Source of the DNA: Photobacterium damselae
GTDB lineage: Bacteria > Pseudomonadota > Gammaproteobacteria > Enterobacterales > Vibrionaceae
DNA: 64,000 nucleotides
Assembly (NCBI RefSeq): GCF_003026815.1
Contig: NZ_PYOG01000003.1
Location: 62,001-126,000 of the forward strand
Direction: 5' to 3'
The translations under genes were made by a program, and so were the position numbers. Each line of letters starts with the position of its first letter. The first letter of the stretch is position 1. This document shows, piece after piece, positions 1 through 8,359 of this stretch. Under the pieces are notes generated by a model that was not told the origin of the DNA, made no database searches, and saw only the letters and a program-made list of their open reading frames with translations.

Positions 1-155
1 GCTAACTTAGCGTAACTTTCAAGCAAACCGACCTGCTGAGGCCCCATACCATCACCAATCATTAATATGACATTTTTTATTTCGGCAGAATGGGCGTTAA
101 GAGAGAGGGTCGAGGCCGCAATAATTGTTGCCAACGGTTTAATGTACTTGTTCAT
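1..155 (-). CDS. Alkaline phosphatase, N-terminal fragment (cut by window edge)
   Basis: Only about 51 codons are inside the window; the rest lies to the left. The start ATG is at 155-153. The protein opens with a Sec-type signal peptide (MNKYIKPLATIIAAS, a hydrophobic core, then AHSA and a likely cleavage site). It continues KNVILMIGDGMGPQQ, the metal-binding N-terminal motif of the alkaline phosphatase superfamily. It would act in the periplasm, releasing phosphate from monoesters. The next gene upstream on the same strand is a sulfatase of the same superfamily, but a hairpin lies between them, so they are probably separate transcripts. The exact subfamily cannot be judged from the fragment. 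Confidence 0.8.
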   Translation of the reverse strand, partial: MNKYIKPLATIIAASTLSLNAHSAEIKNVILMIGDGMGPQQVGLLESYAKL

Positions 156-244
156 TAATTATCCTTGTTTTTATTGATTCGGTTTTGATTAACTGGGCGT
201 ATTTAAACAAGGATTTTTGACAGATTTATGGCGATTTTAAGAAA

Positions 245-295
245 CAAAAAAGACACGTAAACTTTTGCCTATAATAGCGCGTCATTCCGTGTCTT
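245..295 (-). terminator. Probable terminator after the sulfatase gene
   Basis: Arms AAGACACG (250-257) and CGTGTCTT (288-295) form an 8-bp stem with a 30-nt loop. Read on the minus strand it is followed by a T-rich run, so it fits termination of the sulfatase transcript. The long loop makes it only a moderate call. Confidence 0.45.
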
Positions 296-361
296 AATTC
301 TCTTTTATCTGTATTAGCAATAGGTTATCGCAACTAAAATATTCGAATCTAATAGGAATAA

Positions 362-1981
362 TTACAATAAATTTGTAGGGATACCCTCTTTTTCAAACCC
401 AGCTAAGATTCGAGTAATAAAATCGCCCCCTTCTTTATCGAAATCCACCATTCCATATGGCAGAGCATTGTTAACAGGTAACCACTGTTTCATTGCTTGT
501 TTTATTACTTGATAGTTAGGATCCGAGGCCAAATTATGATGCTCATTGGGATCGAGATTACGATCATAGAGCTCTTCTGAACCATCACGATAACGAATAT
601 AAGTGTATTGCTCATCACGAATAGCATGACACTGATAGCCATAAGTCGTCACTGCAGGAATTTTTCTGTCAAAACGGGGATTATTCAGTAAAGGTTTTAA
701 AGAGATGCCTTCATTCGTTGCTACTTTAGGTAAATGACAAAGCTCAATTAATGTTGGATACAGATCTAACAGGCTTACGGCTTCATCACACACTTGCCCT
801 TTCTCTTGCTGCGGTAAGCGGATCATTAAAGGGACACGCGTCGATTCTTGCCACAGAGTTTGTTTACGATAATTCATATGCTCACCAAAGTTTTGGCCAT
901 GATCCCCCCAAAACATCACAATGGTATTATTGGCATAAGGACTCTTTTCCAAAGCATCTAGAACTTTACCAACTTGAGCATCCATAAATGCAATACAGGC
1001 TAAATATGCTTGCACCAACTCTTTACGAATCCCTAATTTATTAACGGCGGCTGCATCACCTCCAGGAATAATACCTAGAGCTAACGCTTTCCCCATAAGT
1101 GGAATATCAGTCATCTCTTTTTCAATCGTTTCAGGTACGATAATACTCTCAAGAGGGAACATATCGAAATATTCACGGGGAGCAGTATAGGGAACATGAG
1201 GTCGGATGAAACCACAAGCTAAGAAAAACGGTTTCTCATAATGGCGTTGTAATCTTTCGACGGTCCAATCCGCAAAATATTCATCAGGCATCACACCACC
1301 ATTAGGAATATCATGACGATCTAATGCACCACTACATAAGCTAAACCCTCTAGTTCCGGGCCCATATTCTTGAGATTGAATAATTTGGCCCCCACCGACA
1401 GGAAACGGATAATACTTATGGTCATCCACACCATAAGAGCCATAACCGTAACCATTTGCTTTTAAATGCTCATCACGCGGTCCAATAACATACAAGGGTA
1501 TTTCCTCATCCCATTGCTCTTTGTGACGATAATCAGCAGTACCATGATGAGAAATCTTTCCCGAAGCCATAGTGTAATAGCCGTTATTTTTAAAATGTTG
1601 AGGTAATACAGGCGTTGAACCTAACACCTGTTCAGCGACAGGATCGAACGGCTTAATGCCCAACTCCTTATTGGTATAAAGACCCGTTGTTGTGGGCGCC
1701 ATTCCAGTTAGTAGCGCTGTACGAGATGGTCCACAGACTGGGACCTGACAATGAGCATTTCGAAATGCGGTCGACCGTTTATACAAACGATCGAGATTTG
1801 GGGTTTTAACTTGCGGGTGAGCTCCTAATGCGCCAATCCAATCATTAAGATCGTCTACTGCTAAAAATAACACATTAGGATGTTGCGTGGAGTGCTCCGC
1901 TTGCACAAAACAGCTGGAGGTTGCTGTCACCGCACCGACAGCTGCAGTTGATTTTAAAAATTTTCTTCTTGAAAGTTCCAT
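362..1981 (-). CDS. Exported sulfatase (type I, cysteine-type active site)
   Basis: A 539-residue sulfatase. The N-terminus has a twin-arginine-like motif (SRRKFLK, residues 4-10) before a hydrophobic Ala-rich stretch, so export by Tat is likely. The metal site begins with AVDDLND (about 41-47). The sulfatase signature C-x-P-S-R is present as CGPSR with Cys83, the residue normally converted to formylglycine, so a maturation enzyme is needed and is not in this window. Overall it resembles iduronate-2-sulfatase-like bacterial sulfatases (PNVLFLAVDD, TPNLDRL, WGDHGQNFGEH). Hydrolysis of a sulfate ester in the periplasm is known for the family; the substrate is unknown here. It lies on the minus strand between an AhpD-like gene and an alkaline phosphatase. 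Confidence 0.88.
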   Translation of the reverse strand: MELSRRKFLKSTAAVGAVTATSSCFVQAEHSTQHPNVLFLAVDDLNDWIGALGAHPQVKTPNLDRLYKRSTAFRNAHCQVPVCGPSRTALLTGMAPTTTGLYTNKELGIKPFDPVAEQVLGSTPVLPQHFKNNGYYTMASGKISHHGTADYRHKEQWDEEIPLYVIGPRDEHLKANGYGYGSYGVDDHKYYPFPVGGGQIIQSQEYGPGTRGFSLCSGALDRHDIPNGGVMPDEYFADWTVERLQRHYEKPFFLACGFIRPHVPYTAPREYFDMFPLESIIVPETIEKEMTDIPLMGKALALGIIPGGDAAAVNKLGIRKELVQAYLACIAFMDAQVGKVLDALEKSPYANNTIVMFWGDHGQNFGEHMNYRKQTLWQESTRVPLMIRLPQQEKGQVCDEAVSLLDLYPTLIELCHLPKVATNEGISLKPLLNNPRFDRKIPAVTTYGYQCHAIRDEQYTYIRYRDGSEELYDRNLDPNEHHNLASDPNYQVIKQAMKQWLPVNNALPYGMVDFDKEGGDFITRILAGFEKEGIPTNLL

Positions 1982-2177
1982 TTTCCAAACACCTTAAATC
2001 GAAATATTCTTTTTTACAAAGCAAAGAACTATGAAAGCACAAATTATACACAATCGAAAAATCGCAATATAAATAATGATCACACTCTGTGCTTTGCCTT
2101 TATTTTCTTTCGACTTAAAGAACAATGAAAGTACAATCCGATTATAAACGAAATACCGAATTGCACTCTCTTTGGAT

Positions 2178-2726
2178 TTATTTCGTCCAAGTAAATTTTT
2201 GGAACATAGGATCAACAGGCGTTTTGGCTACTCGATTAACGTAATTACTGATCACTTTTTGCGATAGGCCCAAAATGATTTCAAGAACTTGCTTCTGCCC
2301 ATAACCCGCATCATAAAAAGCTTGTAACTCTTCATCCGACACATTGCCACGTTGACGAACCAAGCTCAACGTTAGATCTTTTAAGGCTTGAAGCTTAGGT
2401 GTTGGCATTACATCGTCATTTCGTAATGCTTCAATCAATACAGGATCGACTTTCATTGAATGAGCAATCAATGTATGAGCAGGAACACAATAGTGGCACT
2501 CGTGTTCCACATTAATAGTTTGCCAAACAACAGTGAGCTCTTCTTTATTAAACGAAGTTTCGGTAAATAGTTGGTGAAGTTCGGTATAAGCCTTAAGTAA
2601 CTGCGGTGATTCAGCCAAAGTTGCAATCAAATTTGGGATACTTCCCATCGTTTTTTGAGCATTGTTTAAGATAGCTTTTGTCGTTTCAGGTGCTGTTTCA
2701 ATTGTATGAATAGTAAAGACTTTCAT
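2178..2726 (-). CDS. Carboxymuconolactone decarboxylase / AhpD-like protein
   Basis: A 182-residue all-helical protein of the CMD/AhpD family (peroxidase-related type). The redox motif is seen as ECHYCVPAH, a CxxC with the trailing His typical of AhpD-like alkylhydroperoxidases, at about residues 96-104. Such proteins reduce peroxides or work with thiol partners in the cytoplasm; the exact substrate cannot be read. The start is supported by GGAG just upstream on the minus strand. The gene is divergent from a TetR regulator, and perfect palindromes sharing TTGAAC half-sites lie between them, so it is probably repressed by that regulator (inference). Confidence 0.85.
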   Translation of the reverse strand: MKVFTIHTIETAPETTKAILNNAQKTMGSIPNLIATLAESPQLLKAYTELHQLFTETSFNKEELTVVWQTINVEHECHYCVPAHTLIAHSMKVDPVLIEALRNDDVMPTPKLQALKDLTLSLVRQRGNVSDEELQAFYDAGYGQKQVLEIILGLSQKVISNYVNRVAKTPVDPMFQKFTWTK

Positions 2727-2794
2727 TGTTCTTTCTCCGTATAGTATTTATTTCTATTAGCCTGTTGTTTGGCTTAATTAAACCTTACTTATTT

Positions 2795-2834
2795 TTGAAC
2801 TATCGTTCAAGTTTAATTTTGAACAATTGTTCAT
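2795..2834. promoter_or_regulatory. Two tandem palindromic operators, probably for the TetR regulator
   Basis: TTGAAC-TATC-GTTCAA (2795-2810) is a perfect 6-bp inverted repeat. TTGAAC-AATT-GTTCAT (2819-2834) has a perfect 14-bp palindromic core (TGAACAATTGTTCA, 2820-2833). The sites start 24 bp apart in the divergent region between the AhpD-like and TetR genes. A third, weaker copy (TTGAAC-AATT-ACTCAA) lies at 2930-2945, just before the TetR start. The arrangement fits dual control of both genes. Confidence 0.7.
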
Positions 2835-2959
2835 TAATTAATACAATAGTAAGATAATCACCTGATTAAAAAGAGAAAAATCCTTTAATTTTTTCTTACT
2901 TTACAGAAGATAATCTACCGACTAAAATTTTGAACAATTACTCAAAAAAGAACGATATT

Positions 2960-3547
2960 ATGGCAAACACTCCAAAATTCGACCGCCAACAAGTGATCGA
3001 CAAAGCAACAAATTTGTATTGGCAAAAAGGCTTTCATGCAACGTCTATGCGTAATTTGCAAGACGCCATTGATATGAGGCCAGGGAGTATTTATGCCTCT
3101 TTTGGAAGTAAAGAAGGTCTATTTAAGCAAGCACTTCAACATTATCAGCAACAAGGTGTTATTGAGCTAAACCAATGTCTTGCCAATAGTGCATCTCCCC
3201 TTGCTGGACTAAAACACTTTATCCAACAACTGGTACTTGAAACACCAAAGTCAGCACCAAGTGGTTTGTGCCTTCTCGCAAAAACAGTGGCAGAACTGAC
3301 TTGTGATAACCAAGAGTTGTTAGATGAGGCATGTCGACTTCTGAATAAAATGGAAGCGGAGTTTGAAAAAGTCATTATTTCGGCTCAACAGCATGGTGAA
3401 ATTACGAAAGAAAAGAACTCTGCAGAGCTAGCTCGTTATGTACAAGTACAAATTGCAGGGCTACGAACTTACGCAAAAACACATCCAAACAGTGATGCGA
3501 TATCTACAATGATCGATGATATTTTTGCTCACTATCCATTTGTTTAA
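2960..3547 (+). CDS. TetR-family transcriptional regulator
   Basis: About 195 residues from the ATG at 2960. An in-frame TTG at 2930 would extend it, but that start lies inside an operator-like repeat, so the ATG is preferred; neither start has a strong ribosome site. The N-terminal TetR helix-turn-helix is clear: DRQQVIDKATNLYWQKGF, then TSMRNLQDAIDMRPGSIYASFGSKEGLF. The C-terminal domain resembles the AcrR/YxaF-type ligand domain. It probably represses itself and the divergent AhpD-like gene through the TTGAAC palindromes. The ligand is unknown. Confidence 0.88.
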   Translation: MANTPKFDRQQVIDKATNLYWQKGFHATSMRNLQDAIDMRPGSIYASFGSKEGLFKQALQHYQQQGVIELNQCLANSASPLAGLKHFIQQLVLETPKSAPSGLCLLAKTVAELTCDNQELLDEACRLLNKMEAEFEKVIISAQQHGEITKEKNSAELARYVQVQIAGLRTYAKTHPNSDAISTMIDDIFAHYPFV

Positions 3548-3648
3548 TATCAAAATATTTTTAGTATGTTTAGCCAAGTTACTATTTTATAAAATAAATT
3601 TTGCTAGAAAGTCGTGACAAGATAGTCATTCTTGATTAGGATAAATAA

Positions 3649-3735
3649 CGTTAGTCGGGGAGCCTTTAGGCTGAGATCACGTAAGTGGGACCCGTTGAAC
3701 CTGAACCAGTTAATACTGGCGTAGTGGAACTAACG
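3649..3735 (+). promoter_or_regulatory. TPP riboswitch (THI element)
   Basis: The thiamin pyrophosphate aptamer core is readable: GGGGAGCCTTTAGGCTGAGA near 3657, GTGGGACCCGTTGAACCTG (3685 on) with the invariant CTGA and ACCTGA elements, and a closing P1 helix CGTTAGT (3649-3655) / ACTAACG (3729-3735). It sits 100 nt before thiD and heads the thiD-thiZ-thiX-thiY-tenA operon. TPP binding would switch the operon off. The expression platform is probably translational (see the hairpin at 3818-3838). Confidence 0.95.
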
Positions 3736-3817
3736 GATACCCAATCTTTCACCTTCGATGTATCTATTGGAAATTACCTCTCAATACATCTTAGTGTCTC
3801 TTTGTGTAACTGCAGTT

Positions 3818-3838
3818 ATCTCTACGCCATGTGGAGAT
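3818..3838 (+). promoter_or_regulatory. Hairpin sequestering the thiD ribosome-binding site
   Basis: ATCTCTAC (3818-3825), loop GCCAT, GTGGAGAT (3831-3838) pair over 8 bp with one G-U. The 3' arm contains GGAG (3833-3836), the Shine-Dalgarno of thiD. A 12-bp palindrome TAACTGCAGTTA (3807-3818) adjoins it and could take part in an alternative fold. No U-tract terminator is seen between aptamer and gene, so translational control is favoured. Confidence 0.6.
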
Positions 3839-3842
3839 CATG

Positions 3843-4676
3843 ATGAATAATCAAGCAGTACCATCTAAAACCCCTATTACATTAACAATTGCAGGATCGG
3901 ATAGTGGCGGCGGCGCTGGTATTCAAGCTGATATTAAAGCGATCTCTGCTACGGGTGGCTATGCATGTTCTGTAATTACCGCTCTTACAGCGCAAAACAC
4001 CCAAGGTGTCCACAGTATTTACTCCATTCCTGCCAATTTTGTTGCCGAACAACTTGATGCTGTTTTCCAAGATTTGGATATAAAAGCAGTTAAAATTGGG
4101 ATGCTAAGTGACAGCAATATTATTTCAATCATTGCCCATAAACTACGCCAATACCAGCCTAAATATCTAGTGGTTGATCCGGTTATGGTAGCAACCAGTG
4201 GCGATCTATTATTAGAACATAACGCCATCTCTACATTAAAAGAGCAGCTACTCCCACTGGCCAATGTGATCACCCCAAACCTTCCTGAAGCAGCTGCATT
4301 ATTAGATTGTGCTCAACCTAAAACAGAAGAAGATATGGAAGCCATGATAGAGCAATTACGCCAACTGGGGGCTCATTCTGTTTTACTTAAAGGTGGACAC
4401 CTTGGCAATACAACCAACAGTACTGACCTCTTAATTCTTCCACATGATGTGCTTCGATTTACAACGCCACGTATTGATACACCAAATACCCATGGAACAG
4501 GCTGCACTCTCTCTGCCGCCATTGCTTCTTATCTGGCCCAAGGATATTCGTTAACAGAAGCAGTGAAAGCCGCTAAACACTATATCAGCAATGCGATTGC
4601 TCATGCTGATGAACTGCAGATCGGGTCAGGGCATGGTCCGGTGCATCACTTTTTTAATCTAGCCAACAATAAGTAA
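3843..4676 (+). CDS. thiD: Bifunctional hydroxymethylpyrimidine / phosphomethylpyrimidine kinase
   Basis: ThiD phosphorylates HMP and then HMP-P to HMP-PP for thiamin synthesis. The ribokinase-fold motifs are plain: TIAGSDSGGGAGIQAD near the N-terminus, VVDPVMVATSG, VITPNLPEA, and the anion hole HGTGCTLSAAIAS. Three starts are possible: GTG 3831, ATG 3840 and ATG 3843. GGAG at 3833-3836 gives best spacing (6 nt) to 3843. It is the first gene behind a TPP riboswitch. The next gene begins 9 nt after its stop, so it is co-transcribed with the pyrimidine transporter. Confidence 0.95.
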   Translation: MNNQAVPSKTPITLTIAGSDSGGGAGIQADIKAISATGGYACSVITALTAQNTQGVHSIYSIPANFVAEQLDAVFQDLDIKAVKIGMLSDSNIISIIAHKLRQYQPKYLVVDPVMVATSGDLLLEHNAISTLKEQLLPLANVITPNLPEAAALLDCAQPKTEEDMEAMIEQLRQLGAHSVLLKGGHLGNTTNSTDLLILPHDVLRFTTPRIDTPNTHGTGCTLSAAIASYLAQGYSLTEAVKAAKHYISNAIAHADELQIGSGHGPVHHFFNLANNK

Positions 4677-4685
4677 GGTAACCTC

Positions 4686-5453
4686 ATGGCGATCCTACTA
4701 ACCTGCCACTCTCTTACTTACCCTAATGCCTCTACGGCAACGCTAAGCAATGTATCTTTACAACTACAAGCCAAGCAGTGGACGTGTCTGCTTGGCAAAA
4801 GTGGTAGTGGCAAATCTACCTTGCTACGACTTTTAGCAAGTCTGTTACCCGATGATGTGCAATTTATTGGCAATATTCAGACCGAACACGATGAAAATAT
4901 CCACCAGCATATTGCTTACATGGCCCAACAAGATTTGCTTCTACCTTGGCTGAACGTGATTGACAATGTCTGTTTGAGTTATCAATTTGGCTCTCAAAAA
5001 TGTCAGTCAGAATATAAATCCTGCAATGCGAAAAAATCCGTTTATCAGCAAGCGATGACATTACTCAATAAAGTGGGATTAAGACACTACGCAGAGCATA
5101 TGCCCCAGCAGTTATCTGGGGGTATGAAGCAGCGTGTTGCCCTAGCCCGTACTCTCATGCAAGACAAGCCGATCGTATTAATGGATGAGCCATTTTCAGC
5201 ATTAGATGCCGTAACTCGCTATAAGCTACAAAATCTAGCCGTTGAATTGCTTCGAGAGAAAACAGTCGTTCTTATTACCCACGACCCACAAGAAGCACTC
5301 AGGTTAGGCGAGCAGATCATTATGCTCACAGGTACACCGGCATCCCTACGCCAATTAAATATTCCTAATAGCCCAATCCCACGTCAGCTTGATAGCGAAT
5401 TTGCGCAATATCAGCAGGAGATACTGTCAAATCTGGAGGCAGAATATGTCTGA
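4686..5453 (+). CDS. thiZ: ABC transporter ATPase for thiamin pyrimidine precursor
   Basis: A 255-residue ABC ATPase. Walker A is GKSGSGKST (residues about 37-45), the Q-loop region is MAQQDLLLPW, the signature is LSGGMKQRV, Walker B is PIVLMDEPFSALD, and the H-loop is LITHDP. It belongs to the nitrate/sulfonate/taurine-like importer class. Its position between thiD and genes for a matching permease, an NMT1/THI5-like binding protein and TenA, all behind a THI element, identifies it as the ThiXYZ system (established for related gamma-proteobacteria). Its last 8 bases overlap the start of thiX, implying translational coupling. Confidence 0.9.
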   Translation: MAILLTCHSLTYPNASTATLSNVSLQLQAKQWTCLLGKSGSGKSTLLRLLASLLPDDVQFIGNIQTEHDENIHQHIAYMAQQDLLLPWLNVIDNVCLSYQFGSQKCQSEYKSCNAKKSVYQQAMTLLNKVGLRHYAEHMPQQLSGGMKQRVALARTLMQDKPIVLMDEPFSALDAVTRYKLQNLAVELLREKTVVLITHDPQEALRLGEQIIMLTGTPASLRQLNIPNSPIPRQLDSEFAQYQQEILSNLEAEYV

Positions 5454-6249
5454 GCTCTCCCCTGTAGACTTAAATAATCAGAGCAGACAACGCAAAATCT
5501 TAACTCCTGCTTATTTACAGCCCTATATCAGAGTCGTTGTTACTCTAGGTCTACTGCTTTGTCTATGGCAAGGAACCATTTGGCTCTTCTCTCTGCCTAG
5601 CTTTATTTTACCATCCCCCATTGCCGTACTAGACCGACTCTACTATCGCCATGATGTGTTATTACATCATACCTGGATAACGGGCTGCGAAATCATACTG
5701 GGATTAGCTCTAGGTCTACTGATGGGCTTATTCTTCGCTTTACTGATGTTGCTTTTTGCTCCAGTCAAACGTTGGCTACTTCCAATATTGATTGCCAGTC
5801 AAGCCATTCCTGTCTTTGCTATTGCGCCCATTTTAATGCTGTGGCTGGGATATGGGATGGCATCCAAAATTGTGATGGCAGGATTAATTATTTTCTTCCC
5901 TGTCACCACCTGCTGCTTTGACGGACTACGCCATACCCCTCAAGGCTATCTCGATCTTGCTAAAACCATGGGCGCAACACCGTGGCAATTGCTGAAAACC
6001 ATCCGTTTACCTGCGGCCTTACCTGCCCTTGCTTCTGGCATTCGAGTCGCCGTTGTTATTGCGCCGATAGGTGCCGTGGTTGGTGAGTGGGTAGGCTCAA
6101 GTGAAGGTCTTGGCTATCTCATGTTACAAGCCAATGCTCGGATGATGATCGATGAAATGTTTGCAGCTCTGACCATCTTAGCGTTGCTTTCCATCTCTCT
6201 GTACTACTTAACCGATAAGTTATTAAAAAAACTGATCCCATGGCAATAA
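5446..6249 (+). CDS. thiX: ABC transporter permease for thiamin pyrimidine precursor
   Basis: About 267 residues from the ATG at 5446, chosen because CTGGAGG lies just upstream (5433-5439) and it overlaps the thiZ stop. About six membrane segments are visible. The BPD permease EAA-like loop reads AKTMGATPWQLLKTIRLPAALPA. It would form the inner-membrane channel of ThiXYZ, passing the pyrimidine supplied by ThiY. The overlap with thiZ and the 34-nt gap to thiY support one operon. Confidence 0.9.
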   Translation: MSELSPVDLNNQSRQRKILTPAYLQPYIRVVVTLGLLLCLWQGTIWLFSLPSFILPSPIAVLDRLYYRHDVLLHHTWITGCEIILGLALGLLMGLFFALLMLLFAPVKRWLLPILIASQAIPVFAIAPILMLWLGYGMASKIVMAGLIIFFPVTTCCFDGLRHTPQGYLDLAKTMGATPWQLLKTIRLPAALPALASGIRVAVVIAPIGAVVGEWVGSSEGLGYLMLQANARMMIDEMFAALTILALLSISLYYLTDKLLKKLIPWQ

Positions 6250-6283
6250 CTCCAGATATCACAACATTGATTCAAGGAATACG

Positions 6284-7231
6284 ATGAAAACAGCAACAAA
6301 AACAGCCTTAACTATTGTGTTAACCTCATGCAGTTTTAATCTATGGGCTGCACAAGAGCAGAATATCTCATTAATGCTCGACTGGTTTGTCAATCCAAAT
6401 CATGGCCCGATCATTATCGCCCAAGAGCAAGGATTATTTGCAAAAGAAGGACTTAAAGTAACGATTCAAGAGCCCGCCGATCCAAGTGTTCCTGCAAAAC
6501 TGGTTGCAGCGAATAAAGTCGATTTGGCCATCAGCTATCAGACCAGTTTAACCACAGATGTCGCAGCGGGTTTACCCTTAATTCGTTCGGCAACTTTAAT
6601 CGCAACGCCTCTTAACACATTAATGACTTTAGATAATGGCAAAATCAAATCCATCGCCGATCTAAAAGGTAAAAAAATCGGAATTGCTGTTGCAGGAAAT
6701 GAAGAAGCCACACTTGGCACTATGCTAAAAACGGCAGGTATAAACTACAAAGATGTGCAGATCATTAATGTTGGCTGGGCGCTTTCCTCATCTTTAGCAT
6801 CGGGGAAAGTGGATGCGATTTGGGGTGGTTTACGCAATTTTGAGACAAACCAATTAGCGCTTGAAGGTTATAAGGCGAAGGCCTACTACCCAGAAGAGTA
6901 TGGTGTCCCCTCCTATGATGAACTGGTGATTGTCGCAAACAAAAACCATTACAACAAAGCTACCATCAAAAAATTTAATCACGCCTTAGAGCTTGCGACT
7001 CAATATATCGTCAATCACCCCGTTCAAGCTTGGCAAACGTTTATTAAATACAATCCAGATACCCTAAATAATGAACTAAATCATCGAGCTTGGAACGATA
7101 CCATTGCTCGTTTTGCCCTTCGACCATCAGCTGTTGATTTAGAACGTTATAACAAGCTCGCTAGCTTTATGTATCAACACCATATTATTAACAATGAGCC
7201 AAAGGCAAAAGATTACGTACCCGCGTTGTAA
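6284..7231 (+). CDS. thiY: Periplasmic binding protein for thiamin pyrimidine precursor
   Basis: A 315-residue NMT1/THI5-like solute-binding protein. It begins with a signal peptide (MKTATKTALTIVLTS, cleavage likely after LWAA). The mature start, ISLMLDWFVNPNHGPIIIA, is the family hallmark; LDW-x-x-N-x-x-H is typical of THI5/ThiY. Characterised ThiY proteins bind N-formyl-4-amino-5-aminomethyl-2-methylpyrimidine, a base-degradation product of thiamin, and tenA just downstream fits that salvage route. It has AAGGAA upstream of the ATG. Confidence 0.9.
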   Translation: MKTATKTALTIVLTSCSFNLWAAQEQNISLMLDWFVNPNHGPIIIAQEQGLFAKEGLKVTIQEPADPSVPAKLVAANKVDLAISYQTSLTTDVAAGLPLIRSATLIATPLNTLMTLDNGKIKSIADLKGKKIGIAVAGNEEATLGTMLKTAGINYKDVQIINVGWALSSSLASGKVDAIWGGLRNFETNQLALEGYKAKAYYPEEYGVPSYDELVIVANKNHYNKATIKKFNHALELATQYIVNHPVQAWQTFIKYNPDTLNNELNHRAWNDTIARFALRPSAVDLERYNKLASFMYQHHIINNEPKAKDYVPAL

Positions 7232-7285
7232 CAGCACAACCGTTGAACACAATCATCGCTTTTATTTATGATCGGAATGCACTCT

Positions 7286-7945
7286 ATGAATTACCAAGAT
7301 CTTATTACTGCATGCCAACAAGATTGGAATTGTTATACCCAGCATAATTTTGTTACACAACTGGCAGCAGGTACTTTGCCTCATCAAGCCTATTTGCACT
7401 ATTTAAAACAAGATTTTCTGTTTCTAAAACACTACGCTAGAGCCTATGCCTTAGCCATTTATAAAGCAGATAACCTAGCTGATATGAAACAAACGCTCCC
7501 AGGGCTACAAGCTTTAATCGAGCATGAAATGGATCACCATGTGAGCTACTGCGGGCAATGGGGATTAACGGCTTCAACAATGGAAAACGAACCAGAAGAT
7601 GTTGGGACTGTGGCTTATACTCGATATGTACTTGAAACAGGACTAAGGGGAGATTTAATCGATCTGTTTGTTGCCCTAGCTCCGTGTGCAATTGGCTATG
7701 CCGAAATTGGTGAACACCTTATGTCTTCACCAACCACCAATAAAACTCATAATCCCTATTTAGACTGGATTGAACTCTATGGAGGAGCAATCTTTCAGCA
7801 AGGAGGCAATAAGAGCCGACAGAGACTGAATGATCAATTAAAAGATATTGCGCTCGATAGTCCCAAAGGCCAACGTCTATGCCAAATATTTAAAACAGCC
7901 ACTCGAATGGAAGTCGGTTTTTGGCAACAAGCACTCGATCTATAA
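7286..7945 (+). CDS. tenA: Aminopyrimidine aminohydrolase / thiaminase II
   Basis: TenA hydrolyses aminopyrimidine to HMP in salvage of degraded thiamin (and can cleave thiamin). Family features seen: FLKHYARAYALAIYKA, the YxxY-type region AYTRYVLETGLRGDL, a Cys in ALAPCAIGYAEIG that matches the catalytic Cys, and the C-terminal FWQQALD. Start ATGs exist at 7268, 7277 and 7286; the last matches the usual N-terminus (MNYQDLI) and has CGGA nine bases upstream. It is the last gene of the TPP-controlled operon, followed by a strong hairpin. Confidence 0.92.
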   Translation: MNYQDLITACQQDWNCYTQHNFVTQLAAGTLPHQAYLHYLKQDFLFLKHYARAYALAIYKADNLADMKQTLPGLQALIEHEMDHHVSYCGQWGLTASTMENEPEDVGTVAYTRYVLETGLRGDLIDLFVALAPCAIGYAEIGEHLMSSPTTNKTHNPYLDWIELYGGAIFQQGGNKSRQRLNDQLKDIALDSPKGQRLCQIFKTATRMEVGFWQQALDL

Positions 7946-7950
7946 TCTTA

Positions 7951-7977
7951 AGAGCCAACACACATACTGTTGGCTCT
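7951..7977 (+). terminator. Hairpin ending the thi operon
   Basis: AGAGCCAACA (7951-7960) and TGTTGGCTCT (7968-7977) form a perfect 10-bp stem with a 7-nt loop, 6 nt after the tenA stop. The following bases (AATATT) are not a proper U-tract, so termination may be weak. Confidence 0.6.
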
Positions 7978-8099
7978 AATATTCCAACCAACCACTTTTC
8001 CTATTTAGTAAATATTTGTCTACTGAGACCCCATCCATTGCTGCATTATTGAAGAATAAATCAGCAACACAGACCTAGATGTAATAATTTGTGACAGAT

Positions 8100-8128
8100 T
8101 TGACAACTTTTTGACGAACTTCTATTCT
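8100..8128 (+). promoter_or_regulatory. Candidate promoter for ktrAB
   Basis: TTGACA (8100-8105), a 17-bp spacer, then TATTCT (8123-8128). It would leave a leader of about 225 nt. In the leader, TTGAATTCA and ATTGACAAT occur together twice (8155-8176 and 8236-8252). The rest of the 7978-8359 gap shows no recognised element. Confidence 0.4.
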
Positions 8129-8359
8129 GATTATGCAAACTGTTCATTTTGTGCTTGAATTCAATGTATTGACAATCTAATGATGTTAACCACCGTTTTA
8201 TTGCTAACATGAAAACTGTGATCTACGTCTTGATCTTGAATTCATTGACAATTGGGAGCACTATTTCACACTTGCGTATAAAACCTCAAGCTGTGCGTCC
8301 CATTGAGCACACAAAACATAAAAGAAGATAAGAAAATGTTTCACCTTTGGGGAAAGACC

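Noticed and set aside
1994..2215. Open frame on the minus strand after the AhpD-like gene
   Set aside because: It overlaps the end of the AhpD-like gene, has no ribosome site and its composition is unlike a protein.
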